Source of the DNA: Hormoscilla sp. GUM202
GTDB lineage: Bacteria > Cyanobacteriota > Cyanobacteriia > Cyanobacteriales > Desertifilaceae
Direction: 5' to 3'
Length of the DNA stretch: 64,000 nucleotides
Assembly (NCBI GenBank): GCA_005518205.2
Contig: RFFC02000009.1
Span: 62,001-126,000 of the forward strand
This document shows, one piece after another, positions 9,827 through 17,935 of this stretch (the first letter of the stretch is position 1; every line of letters begins with the position of its first letter). A model generated the notes under the pieces. It searched no databases and was not told the origin of the DNA. It saw nothing but the letters and a program-made list of their open reading frames with translations. The translations under genes were made by a program, and so were the position numbers.

Positions 9827-10097
9827 GGAGAACATTACAGAACGTTACACTTGCGTAGTCGGAAGAAAATCATTCTTATCAATCAACCCAGGATCAACTC
9901 CCTCCAAAATTGCAAACACGTCTAATGTTGTCATGGCGTACCAAAAAACAATGAAGTTTCCATTAATTCCCGTCCCCAACAAACAGGGACGCTAACAGAA
10001 CTCCTAGACCTATATCCTATCCTTTGTCAAGCCCTCACCCTAAAGGGTCCGGCTACACAAACAAAGCCCGCCTGCGCGGGCTGTAGACAACCGTGAG

Positions 10098-10262
10098 CTT
10101 TCGTTTCCAGAGCTTTCGTGTCCAGAGCGCCCACCCCTGTCGTTGCCGGGCAGGCTCACGACAAGGTGGGCGCTCACAGAAACGACCCACCCATCGCATC
10201 TCGGTCCCGACACGACAAGGTGAGCGCCCTCCAACAAAAATTAATCACTAACATTCCCCCCG
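10098..10262. repeat. 165-bp direct repeat, copy B
   Basis: Second copy of the 9659-9826 element, with the same internal foldback GAGCGCCCACC / GGTGGGCGCTC. Immediately before it lies an inverted copy of the GCCCGCGCAGGCGGGC family (10031-10082). Confidence 0.8.
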
Positions 10263-10402
10263 AGGCAAGCACCACTCCGCACTGGGTGTGGTCATAAGTA
10301 GTTGATAGCCAGTACATCTGGTGATACCTGTATATAGCCCCTGCCAGCTCCCCGGGTAACGAACCCTACGCTGCGAGGAGGGGGCGTTACCCGGGGAGCT
10401 GG
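10263..10402. other. repeat-rich non-coding DNA
   Basis: Contains TAGCCCCTGCCAGCTCCCCGG..AGGAGGGGGCGTTACCCGGGGAGCTGG, a long foldback (about 10336-10401). A related GCGCAGCGGAGGGGGCGTTACCCGGGGAGCTG occurs at 38357-38391, and a diverged form inside a small frame at about 30190-30250. Confidence 0.5.
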
Positions 10403-10540
10403 GGCTTTGTACCTGTAGCCGGGCCCTTTAGGGTGAGGGCTTTGTTCGTGTAGCCGGGCCCTTTAGGGTGAGGGCTTTGTTCATAGCCGGGCCCTTTAGG
10501 GTGAGGGCTTTGTACCTGTAGCCGGGCCCTTTAGGGTGAG
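10403..10540. repeat. tandem array of a 33-35-bp unit (GTAGCCGGGCCCTTTAGGGT)
   Basis: Four head-to-tail copies start at about 10403, 10438, 10473 and 10506, each GGCTTTGT..GTAGCCGGGCCCTTTAGGGTGAG. A fifth, diverged copy follows at 10618-10650. The CCCTAAAGGG-type palindrome in each unit is shared with single copies elsewhere in the window. No coding potential. Confidence 0.85.
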
Positions 10541-10810
10541 CGCTCCTACCAACGGGTTTTGACCACTGCCAGCTCCCCGGGTAACGAACTCTACGCTGCG
10601 AGGAGGGGGCCCGGAGCGCGGGCTTTGTTCATGTAGCCGGGCCCTTTAGGGTTCGGGCTCTTACCAACGGGTTTTGACCACACCCCGATCTCCCTGGGGC
10701 CTGTATATGCCGGTGTCAGCGGTGCCACGAGAGCATCTCAGGAATGCATGAAGAAACCGGTTTTGTGGAAAAACTGGGTTTCTGGGCTAGTATAGCTGGC
10801 AACAGCACGT

Positions 10811-11617
10811 TCAGATCCCCGCAGCCAGGAAGCAAAGCTGGGATGGATCCTGCCCCGATTGCGTATTGCCTAAATCCGATCGCCCTTCATAGGCCCAACC
10901 GCTAGCAAATTCTATCATCCATTGTCCCAGATGAGATTCATGTTCCGCTGTCGCAAAAATATAGGCAATTTGTCCAGTATCCCTAACCCCATTCGCCTCA
11001 CATTCCTTTAAAATTAAGGGAATCGACTCCTGCCCATAGTCACGATAACTATTGGGAATTGTAGCGAGAATTCTGTCCAAGTCAAAAGCACAAACTTGCT
11101 TCTTATAGGACCGATAAGCTTCTACATGTTTGGACTGCAAAGCTGACCAGGTTTCTTCACCTACAATGCCATCAACAAGTAGACCCTTACTCTGCTGGAA
11201 ACGTTTAACCGCTGACTCTATTTTCTGGTCAAATTTCCCATCTAATGGTTCATTTTGGGAAAGCATTCCCTGTTTTTTCAGTAAATCCTGAAGGACTTTT
11301 ACTTCCGCAAGCAGTTCTGGGTAATCAATGCCATCACCGAGGCGGAGTAGAGGATACCTCTGGGGCTGTGTGGAAGATGTGCGGTTTAAGACTGACCAGG
11401 TGTCTGGACCAACAATTCCATCCACAATTAAGCCGTTATCCTGTTGAAGACGTTTAACCGCATCTTCAGTTTGGGAGTCAAATCGACCATCGGATGGCAC
11501 CTCAGCAGCAAGTACACCCGCTTTTTTCAATTTATCTTGCAGATCCGTGACTTGATTTTGGAAATCCGGGTAATCTATACCATCTCCTATACGCAGTATC
11601 GGATTTTTTGTTGCCAT
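10811..11617 (-). pseudogene. truncated duplicate of the peptidoglycan-binding / GH19-like gene
   Basis: 268 residues: two PG_binding_1 domains (each LRIGDGIDYP…GRFD..…VKRLQQ…VDGIVG..TW) and the first half of a GH19-like lysozyme/chitinase domain up to WAYEGRSDLGNT. There the similarity to the neighbour (11857-12921) stops abruptly at about 10860, and 15 unrelated residues follow. The missing part contains the RYKGRGFVQITGRYNY segment of the active-site region. Good ribosome site (GAGGAACGATCG-ATG). It may still make a wall-binding protein, but it lacks half of the catalytic domain. Confidence 0.8.
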
Positions 11618-11856
11618 CGATCGTTCCTCTTTTGCAAGTCAAAAGTCAAAAGTTTTGCTAAGCGCGTGACTTTTCAGGTTAAAAGTCACGCAGCGTGACC
11701 GTGAAAAATGAGTCCCGCAGGTGGTAATGGTATTTTACCATCTGCACCATTCTACTTATTTTTTTTACCAGAAGGTTGTTACTGTTAACCACCTTCTGCT
11801 TATTATAAAATCAAACCCTGTTAGAGTAGCTATATATCATGCTGTAGATATATAGA
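11618..11856. other. intergenic DNA between the duplicated endolysin-like genes
   Basis: The part next to 11617 (CAAGTCAAAAGTCAAAAG, then CAGGTGGTAATGGTATTTTACC to about 11760) is repeated upstream of the second copy at about 12940-13050, so the duplication includes the promoter region. A hairpin CAGAAGGTTGTTA..TTAACCACCTTCTG lies at about 11772-11801. Confidence 0.6.
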
Positions 11857-12921
11857 CTAAAGAACTCTATAATACTCGCGAGCGATCGCGGCAATATCGG
11901 CAGCGCGATCTAGATGATTAATGATGCGCCGCGCATTGTAAAAATCCCTGGTGTCTCCGTAGATGTAATCATTTAACTTGTAACTGGTAAAGGTGCCATC
12001 CCGCATGCCGATTACCAGGATTTTAGCAGCGTTTTGGGGTTCAGCTGCTCTTTCGGGATTATTCACCAGATCGATACCCAATCTGTTAGCCCAATCCGTA
12101 TAATTGTACCGTCCCGTAATTTGCACGAAACCGCGCCCCTTATAGCGAGGACCATCTCCCGATATTGTATTGCCTAAATCCGATCGCCATTCATAGGCCC
12201 AACCGCTAGCAAATTCTATCATCCATTGTCCTAGATGAGATTCATGTTCTGCTGTCGCAAAAATATAGGCAATTTGTCCTCGATCGCTAACCCCATTTGC
12301 CTCACATTCCTGCAATATTAAGGGAATCGACTCCCGCCCATAGGCACGATAACTCCCAGGAATCGTAGCGACAATCCTGTCCAAGTCAAAAGCACAAACT
12401 TGCTTCTTATAGGGCCGATAAGCTTCTACATATTTGGACTCCAGAGCTGACCAAGTGTTTTCACCTACAAGACCATCAACAAGTATACCCTTACTCTGCT
12501 GGAAACGTTTAACCGCCGACTCAATTTTTGAGTCAAATCTTCCATCTGATGGTTCAGTTTGGGAAATCATTCCCTGTTTTTTCAGCAAATCCTGAAGGGT
12601 TTTGACATTATTTTGCAATTGAGGGGAATCAATGCCATCACCGAGGCGGAGTACAGGATATTTTTGGGGTGGTGTGGGGGATGTTCGGTTTAAGACTGCC
12701 CATGTCTCTGGATAAACAATTCCATCCACATATAACTCGTTATACTGCTGTAAACGTTTAACCGCATCCTCAGTTATGGTGTCAAATCGACCATCGGATG
12801 GCACGTTAGCAGCAAGTACACCCGCTTTTTTCAATTTATCTTGCAGTTCCATGACTTGCTGTTGGTACTCCGGGTACTGTATACCATCTCCTATACGCAG
12901 TATCGGATTTTTGATTGCCAT
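11857..12921 (-). CDS. peptidoglycan-binding, GH19-like cell wall hydrolase
   Basis: 354 residues from ATG 12921 (MAIKNPILRIGDGI), which follows GAGGAAAG; the frame extends 11 codons further but without a better site. Two tandem PG_binding_1 domains (about residues 1-75 and 80-150) precede a GH19-type domain with TAEHESHLGQWMIEFASG (likely catalytic Glu) and RYKGRGFVQITGRYNYTDW. No signal peptide, so it may be a phage- or tailocin-like endolysin, or be exported some other way. The truncated copy directly downstream is about 80 percent identical over the shared part. Confidence 0.85.
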   Translation of the reverse strand: MAIKNPILRIGDGIQYPEYQQQVMELQDKLKKAGVLAANVPSDGRFDTITEDAVKRLQQYNELYVDGIVYPETWAVLNRTSPTPPQKYPVLRLGDGIDSPQLQNNVKTLQDLLKKQGMISQTEPSDGRFDSKIESAVKRFQQSKGILVDGLVGENTWSALESKYVEAYRPYKKQVCAFDLDRIVATIPGSYRAYGRESIPLILQECEANGVSDRGQIAYIFATAEHESHLGQWMIEFASGWAYEWRSDLGNTISGDGPRYKGRGFVQITGRYNYTDWANRLGIDLVNNPERAAEPQNAAKILVIGMRDGTFTSYKLNDYIYGDTRDFYNARRIINHLDRAADIAAIAREYYRVL

Positions 12922-13063
12922 TGATGCTTTCCTCTTTTTCAAGTCAAAAGTCAAAAGTTTGCACTTTGCGCGTTACTTTACTTTTCAAGTCACAAGTCAC
13001 GCACCGGAGCAGGTGGTAATGGTATTTTACCATCTGCATCCATTCTACTCAATGTGTTTTTGA

Positions 13064-13981
13064 CTAGCTGGTTGTTACTCCCTGCTGGTCAACTTGCAGG
13101 GTTTTCACCACCGCTGCAATGGACTGCTGTTGCCACGCAGATGCGATCGCCGCTGCTACATCCGGTGCTGGCCCTGGTTCCACCAAGGCCAACAGAGTCG
13201 GTCCTGCACCACTGATTACCATCCCTAATGCACCGGCATCCACAGCGGCTTTCTGGACAACATCATATCCGGGAATCAAGCTTTTCCGGTAAGGTTGATG
13301 GATGCGGTCTTGCAGGGCCGATCGGATCCAGTCGGCCCGACCTGTTTCTAATCCTCGCACTAATAAGCCCAAATGGGAAGTGTTAAATATGGCATCGGCG
13401 CGACTGTAGTGGGTGGGGAGAACCCGTCGGGCCTCGGCGGTAGATAGTTCAAAATCGGGTATTGCTACAACTGGAATAATATTGGAATGCCAGGGGATGT
13501 CGCAAATCTGGCAACCCCCATCACTGGTGGCGGCCAGACGACAGCCTCCCAAAAGTGCCGGGACGACGTTATCGGGATGTCCTTCTAGGGAGATCGCCAG
13601 TTCCAGCACCTCAGTTCGATTGAGTGGTTCGCCTGCTAGGAGGTTAGCAGCAACCAACCCGCCGACGATCGCGGTGGCGGAACTCCCCAACCCTCTGGCC
13701 AAAGGTACGTTGATGGTAAGGTCGATCTGTACGGGTGGCGCAGTCTGTCCTAAATGCTCATACAATTTGACAAAAGATTGGTAGAGGAGATTGTCAGCAC
13801 CCGTACTCAGTCCCTTTGCCCCTGCACCGGTGACATTGATATGATAAACCTTGTCGTCATTCTCGGTGAGGTAGGAGAACTGGAATTGATTGTAGAGGGT
13901 TAAAGCTGCACCGATGCAATCAAAGCCAGGACCGAGGTTGGCCGTTGTCGCTGGCACCTTAACTGTAACTGTATTGACCAT
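13064..13981 (-). CDS. thrB: homoserine kinase
   Basis: GHMP-family kinase that phosphorylates homoserine in threonine synthesis. 305 residues from ATG 13981. N-terminal VKVPATTANLGPGFDCIGAA, the ATP-binding motif PLARGLGSSATAIVGG (about residues 93-108), EGHPDNVVPALLGG and the C-terminal ISGAGPTLLALV are all present. Complete and apparently monocistronic: the divergent neighbour is a methyltransferase gene and the downstream neighbour is the endolysin-like gene. Confidence 0.96.
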   Translation of the reverse strand: MVNTVTVKVPATTANLGPGFDCIGAALTLYNQFQFSYLTENDDKVYHINVTGAGAKGLSTGADNLLYQSFVKLYEHLGQTAPPVQIDLTINVPLARGLGSSATAIVGGLVAANLLAGEPLNRTEVLELAISLEGHPDNVVPALLGGCRLAATSDGGCQICDIPWHSNIIPVVAIPDFELSTAEARRVLPTHYSRADAIFNTSHLGLLVRGLETGRADWIRSALQDRIHQPYRKSLIPGYDVVQKAAVDAGALGMVISGAGPTLLALVEPGPAPDVAAAIASAWQQQSIAAVVKTLQVDQQGVTTS

Positions 13982-14070
13982 TTTGAATATTTTACTGCCC
14001 CATATGCCAGATATTAGATGATATCAGATTCTGTTGGCAAGGGGCGATCGACCTGTGAGGAGATGAGAAG

Positions 14071-14685
14071 ATGGGTTTCTATTCACAAGTAATTTTCCCT
14101 CGCGCTTTGGACTGGATGATGTCCGACCCCGTTTTGACCCAGTACCGTCAAGAAGTTTTGTCTGAGGTTTCGGGGGAAGTTTTGGAAATTGGCTTTGGTA
14201 CGGGATTGAATTTGCCCCATTACCCGGAAACCCTGCAAAAGCTGACCGAGATCGATTCTAATGCTAGGATGAATGCTTTAGCAATAAAACGCATTCAATC
14301 TTCGGGAATTATTGTAGCTAATCGAGTCCTGAATGGTGAGAATTTACCGATGGATGATAATAGCTTTGATAGCGTGGTGAGTACCTGGACATTATGTAGC
14401 ATTGCCAAGGTAGAACAAGCACTACAGGAAATTTATCGGGTGCTCAAACCTGGGGGAAAGTTCTTTTTCATAGAACATGGACTGAGTGACGACCCCAAAG
14501 TGCAAGTCTGGCAACATCGCTTGACCCCTTTACAGAAGATTATCGCTGATGGCTGTCATCTCGATCGCAATATGAAAAAGCTAGTGGAAAACCAGTTTGA
14601 GGTGCTGAAGCTGGAGGAGTTTTATATGGAGAAAACTCCTAAATTTGCTGGCTATATGTATAAAGGCATTGCTACAAAAGTATGA
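14071..14685 (+). CDS. class I SAM-dependent methyltransferase
   Basis: 204 residues from ATG 14071, preceded by GAGGAGATGAGAAG. Motif I EVLEIGFGTGLNLPHYP (about residues 36-52), an acidic residue after strand 2 (LTEIDSNARM), post-I LPMDDNSFDSVVSTWTLCS and LKPGGKFFFIEHG mark a UbiE/METTL7-like methyltransferase. The substrate cannot be told. Divergent from thrB with about 90 bp between starts. Confidence 0.88.
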   Translation: MGFYSQVIFPRALDWMMSDPVLTQYRQEVLSEVSGEVLEIGFGTGLNLPHYPETLQKLTEIDSNARMNALAIKRIQSSGIIVANRVLNGENLPMDDNSFDSVVSTWTLCSIAKVEQALQEIYRVLKPGGKFFFIEHGLSDDPKVQVWQHRLTPLQKIIADGCHLDRNMKKLVENQFEVLKLEEFYMEKTPKFAGYMYKGIATKV

Positions 14686-14720
14686 TCTAGTGAGTTATTT
14701 TACCATTCTCGATTAGTCTC

Positions 14721-14785
14721 ATAGCCCGCAGGGGGTTCAAACCCCCTGCTAATAGCTAAAGTCGGTTGAAAACCGACTAAAAATA
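14721..14785. repeat. GGGGGTTCAAACCCCC / GTCGGTT..AACCGAC repeat
   Basis: AGCCCGCAGGGGGTTCAAACCCCCTGCTAATAG then AAAGTCGGTTGAAAACCGACTAAAAA: two hairpins in a row. An almost identical copy lies at 32396-32458, and the second half recurs at about 30560-30585. It resembles a small mobile REP unit. Confidence 0.75.
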
Positions 14786-14908
14786 TTGGTCGATCAACCA
14801 TGATATATATTCGTCTGCTTTCCGGAGTCGGTGAATTAACGGTAAAGAATTGGGATGTATCCCTGTATGGGCTTTGATTTGTTCCCGAAGTAGGGCGATC
14901 GCATTGCC
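14777..14908 (-). pseudogene. 3' remnant of a VapB-like antitoxin gene
   Basis: On the minus strand this reads …AIALLREQIKAHTG, IHPNSLPLIHRLRKADEY and a short aberrant tail to a TAG at 14777. It matches the C-terminal half of the intact antitoxin at 27327-27599 (ARLREQIRARTGIHPNSVPL). There is no start codon or N-terminal half. Other fragments of the same family lie at 16812-16899 and 21600-21640. Confidence 0.7.
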
Positions 14909-14932
14909 ATGCCATAACTATCTGAAAAATAA

Positions 14933-15292
14933 TCAGTATTTCCAGGAGTTTAGGGAAATAAATTGATTTGTTAAGCTAAAACCAGATTCCTCGATATTGG
15001 CGATACATTTAACTATAGTTTCATAGTTCATATTCTTTGAGCGGTCAAAGTACTCATAGACAACCAATATGCCCGGATGATTTGGATCTGCCCTGTGGAG
15101 GATGTTAAAGTCATTGGAGTTTTTAGTCAGCACCAATCGTCCATCCTGTCTGGCATAGTCGAGAACCAAGGAGTCTGGCTTTGTCATCAGATCCGCTTCT
15201 CTTACCGTAATAACATCGTGTCCAGCATCCCTTAGCAACTCAACTAGGCGCTTTGCCTGGGAGTCTTCATCAATTAATAGTCTGAGGCTCAA
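14933..15292 (-). CDS. DUF5615 PIN-like toxin
   Basis: 119 residues from ATG 15292: MSLRLLIDEDSQAKRLVELL … AGHDVITVREADL … DYARQDGRLVLTKNSNDF. These are the signatures of the DUF5615/Mut7-C-like PIN family, with conserved acidic residues at LIDED, RE and ND expected to bind metal in an RNase fold. It overlaps by 23 bp the 3' end of the DUF433 gene, its usual antitoxin partner. That partner is interrupted by a group II intron, so the toxin may be uncovered or silent. Confidence 0.85.
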   Translation of the reverse strand: MSLRLLIDEDSQAKRLVELLRDAGHDVITVREADLMTKPDSLVLDYARQDGRLVLTKNSNDFNILHRADPNHPGILVVYEYFDRSKNMNYETIVKCIANIEESGFSLTNQFISLNSWKY

Positions 15293-15506
15293 AGGAAACT
15301 CCTTGTTCTTCTAGTCGGTAACGTTCTTCATCCGCTTCCATTTTCAAGAGTTCTTGATGACTCTCGCAATAACGAATAACTTCGTGAATAGCGGCTAGAG
15401 GAAGATCCCAATTATCTGCGGTCTCTTCTGGAGTCAAGTCATTAACTAGCATATCCTGCCAGACCGTAAAGGCTCGCAGTTTCTGCCCTTTGATGTAAAG
15501 TTGCCG

Positions 15507-16303
15507 GTGCGATTTGTTCCGGTATAAACTGAAACACAGTGAAAGCCGGGTCGGTTCCATAAGCCGACAACTTTGGTATCATGAGGGTCCAAACCCCTCC
15601 CTCCAAGTACAGGAGTGACTCCGGTCCTTAGTGCTGCGAAGTGACATCATCGTGGTGCGGAGCAAGGACTTAAGTGTAGGCCATCTGGTAGCTCAAACCG
15701 GAAACGCCGCTAGGGAAATGCTCATGGCTAGAAAAAGCGAACCTACTTAAACCTCGTTAATACAGACCAGCGAAAGAGCTGATACGCTGGCCCAAAAGGG
15801 ATAGGAAGCAAGGTATCAACTGTCGGCAATAGTTGATAATGTACTCCATAAAGCTCCCGGGGGAGTGTAGGGGCCTAAAAGCATAAATAATGATACCAAG
15901 GAACAAAGTAATCTCCAGTGTGCTATCCACCTGGTATGTCCATCGGATGGATAAGTTAGATGATAAGCGCAAAGCCACTGGGGAAGGGATGTCCTAAGAA
16001 GCCAATGCCTAGGGTAACGCCTATGGATATGCAGACGTGGGACGGTGATGATAGGAAACAATCGGGGACAAGTAATTCTGATTAATATTACGGTGACCAG
16101 CTCCCAAGGGAGGTTAGGTTATAACTTCCTGGCAAAACACATCCAGGATAGGGATAAACGAACAGATTGTAAGGCAAACCAGGAGCAATCCTGACAAGCT
16201 GCCCAAGGAAAGGGCCTATCACCCAGTAGCCGGATGCATTGAAAGGTGCAAGTCCGGTTCCGAAAGGGAGGGTTGGGAAGTGATTCCTAGCTCGACCCCG
16301 ACC
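15507..16303 (+). mobile_element. ORF-less group II intron
   Basis: The plus strand begins GTGCGATTTG at 15507, the group II 5' consensus. A perfect 34-nt domain V lies at 16227-16260. In 15815-15837 the hairpin ATCAACT-loop-AGTTGAT exposes CGGCAA (15824-15829), exactly complementary to the six bases before the intron (TTGCCG, 15501-15506): an EBS1-IBS1 pairing. A domain-VI-like hairpin follows (about 16270-16298). The 3' end is not exact (16302-16306). No reverse transcriptase/maturase frame is present in its about 800 bases, so it would need a maturase from elsewhere. Confidence 0.9.
16227..16260 (+). ncRNA. group II intron domain V
   Basis: 34 nt: AGCCGGA pairs with TCCGGTT (the G of the AGC triad in a G-U pair), then TGCATT pairs with GGTGCA, capped by a GAAA tetraloop, with the two-base AG bulge on the 3' side. 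This is the catalytic hairpin of the ribozyme, and every pairing is intact, suggesting a recent or still active intron. Confidence 0.92.
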
Positions 16304-16603
16304 CCGCCAAGGATGCTGACGCTCTACTAAATACTGCCACTGTTCAGTCGATATGGGTTCAAGTTCTGGGATCGCTAAGCGCATTTGTCCGGACGGACTG
16401 TGTAGAAATAGTTGAGAGCCTGGAGACATTTGGCGCTTGAGAGCCACCATCACATTAATGGAGCGTTCAATTACTTCTTCTATGTTGACCGCCCCGATCT
16501 CCTTGCACAGCCAGTCTAGCTGTGCTTCTCGATCTGGAGTTATTTTGAAGTGCTGTCCATATGTGGACAGTGTTTCTGGAGAAGATGCTGCGGGTCTGAC
16601 CAT

Positions 16604-16811
16604 GTTTCTTTTTGCTTTTCCTCGGACAGTCGCGATCGGTATAATTAATTTTATTATAAGCTATCGCCCATTGTCATTACACATCGAAAAATGACTATTG
16701 TGACTGAAACTTTTATGGGACAATATTTGCTAAGATTTTACCCTGACGATGGGTGGGATATCCAAAACTGGACAATTGGGGAGATGTTCGATGTGAAACA
16801 GAACTCTACTC
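16604..16811. other. upstream region of the DUF433 gene
   Basis: Presumed promoter of the interrupted DUF433 gene (TATAATTAATTTTATTATAAGC at 16639-16660; the phrase ATAATTAATTTTATTATAAGC also occurs at 21421-21441 upstream of other TA remnants). A plus-strand frame at 16691-16858 runs from this region into antisense antitoxin DNA and is not convincing. Confidence 0.45.
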
Positions 16812-16899
16812 TTGCTAGGCGCGATCGCTCATCAGAAAGCTCGCCCAAACGGTATTGAGCTTCTGCAAGTAAACTGTTGTGCTGCTGTTGCGGTTCCAT
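16812..16899 (-). pseudogene. 5' remnant of a VapB-like antitoxin gene
   Basis: From ATG 16899 the minus strand reads MEPQQQHNSLLAEAQ… and then …LSDERSRLAR, matching the first 29 or so codons of the intact antitoxin at 27327-27599, including the start, with one altered frame. Similarity stops at about 16812. The upstream flank matches too: both copies follow an XRE-gene tail (16916-16975 here; 27616-27681 there). Confidence 0.7.
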
Positions 16900-16915
16900 C
16901 GTCACCTGCCATTAA

Positions 16916-17440
16916 CTAGGTTGACTGCAAAACGCTGTGGATCAGTTCTGCTGCTAGTTCTAGCCGATCGCGGTGGGTGAGGGCTTCTAGATCAACAGAG
17001 ACAACAGACCTGCGATCGCCAACCTTGGTGAGTGCCGGTGGTGACGTGGGCAATTCCAGGGTTTCGTAGAAGAAATCTATGGGCTTGCCGTAGACAGTGG
17101 CGAACGCCGGTAACTCTCTTTCGGTGTCTACCTTGCGCTTCCCATTTTCAATATATGATAGCATCTGTTGGCTCAGAGTCAGATTACACCGGTTCTCTAG
17201 AGCGTCGGTCCATTAATAATGCTTGACAAATTTAACAATGTGTGCATAGACGGAAAATCGTTCTTCTGCTCGTATCCCGCTCCTCACTTATGGCCCTGTG
17301 GGGTCTCGCTCCGGAGGCTCAAAATTGTTATTGACGCTACCAATTTTAGCAGATGCACATTTTCTTTTTTTTGTCAACTACTTCTACTGGACCGACGCTC
17401 TAGGCTTTTAGCTAAGGGACGAGCAAGAAAATAAAGTAGC
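16916..17440 (-). pseudogene. XRE-family regulator gene interrupted by a MITE
   Basis: The visible frame (16916-17164; MLSYIENGKRKVDTERELPA) begins inside the recognition helix of an HTH_XRE domain and continues through FATVYGKPIDFFYE to LAAELIHSVLQST. The frame extends upstream without a start as ENRCNLTLSQQ. Removing 17200-17400 and one TA joins it in frame to LARPLAKSL, which fits the second HTH helix. Further upstream no clear N-terminus is seen, so the gene was probably damaged there too. Likely a former regulator of the adjacent TA genes. Confidence 0.65.
17198..17402. mobile_element. MITE, 201 bp, with TA target duplication
   Basis: The ends GAGCGTCGGTCC (17200-17211) and GGACCGACGCTC (17389-17400) are perfect 12-bp inverted repeats. 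They extend imperfectly to about 30 bp (TTGACAAA on both sides) and are flanked directly by TA (17198-17199 and 17401-17402). No coding capacity inside. TA duplication is the hallmark of IS630/Tc1-type transposition. Its excision restores the XRE-like frame. Confidence 0.8.
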
Positions 17441-17935
17441 GCAGGAAAGGGGAACGGGGAACTCAAGGGCGGGGAACGGTCGGTAACGCTGCCCAAGAAG
17501 ATTGGTACTTTAATAAATTGCAAGTCCCTAAGGAGAAGAAACCCGGTCTTGGCCTCTGCGACCACCACGGGAACAGGCACCGGTCAAAAAGGAGCGATCG
17601 GTAATTAAAGACCAACCCACGGGAGCGGCCATATCCGACATCAACGTAGTGCTCCGATGTCGCGCCGCTGCGCTCCCCGAACGATTCGGGGAGCTTAAAA
17701 AACGAACCGTGCCACTACCAAAATCATTTTGTGAGAAGCAAAAGACGGGCGTGCTAGCCAAAAACTGGTTTTTGCTTCTGTAAGATATGGTTTTACGCGG
17801 CCCGAATGATTTTTGCTTTCTCCAAAAGCAATATTGCTGCGGCAAAGTTCATGGTTGCGTAAGCAAAGTTCATCTTGGCGTTAGTAAGCAGGGTGGTGAG
17901 GACTAAAATATTCAGTCGTGCTTAAGTCCCTCTCC
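17441..17935. other. non-coding stretch with a strong hairpin
   Basis: No credible gene. It contains GCTCCCCGAA-CGA-TTCGGGGAGC at 17672-17694, a perfect 10-bp stem followed by TTAAAA. Towards 17840-17885 it has degenerate forms (GCGTAAGCAAAGTTCATCTTG) of the 21-bp repeat that becomes regular after 18004. Confidence 0.55.

Larger units (their letters stand above)
15270..16603 (-). pseudogene. DUF433 antitoxin gene split by a group II intron
   Basis: The 5' part (16603 to about 16307; MVRPAASSPETLSTYGQHFK … YLVERQHPW) and the 3' part (15506 to 15270; RQLYIKGQKLRAFTVWQDML … LTPEETADNWDLPLAAIHE) join in frame as QHPWRQLYIKG or QHPWRRQLYIKG when 15507-16303 is removed. The joined protein of about 178 residues is a DUF433-type antitoxin with an N-terminal DNA-binding-like arm. 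The intron is in the opposite orientation, so it cannot be spliced from this gene's mRNA. The two leftover frames (171 and 96 residues) contain antisense-intron codons and are artefacts. Confidence 0.85.

Noticed and set aside
14700..14915. 71-codon minus-strand frame
   Set aside because: It is the wrong frame of the VapB remnant and runs into the 14721 repeat.
16691..16858. Plus-strand 55-codon frame before the DUF433 gene
   Set aside because: Its second half is antisense to the VapB remnant; no ribosome site.
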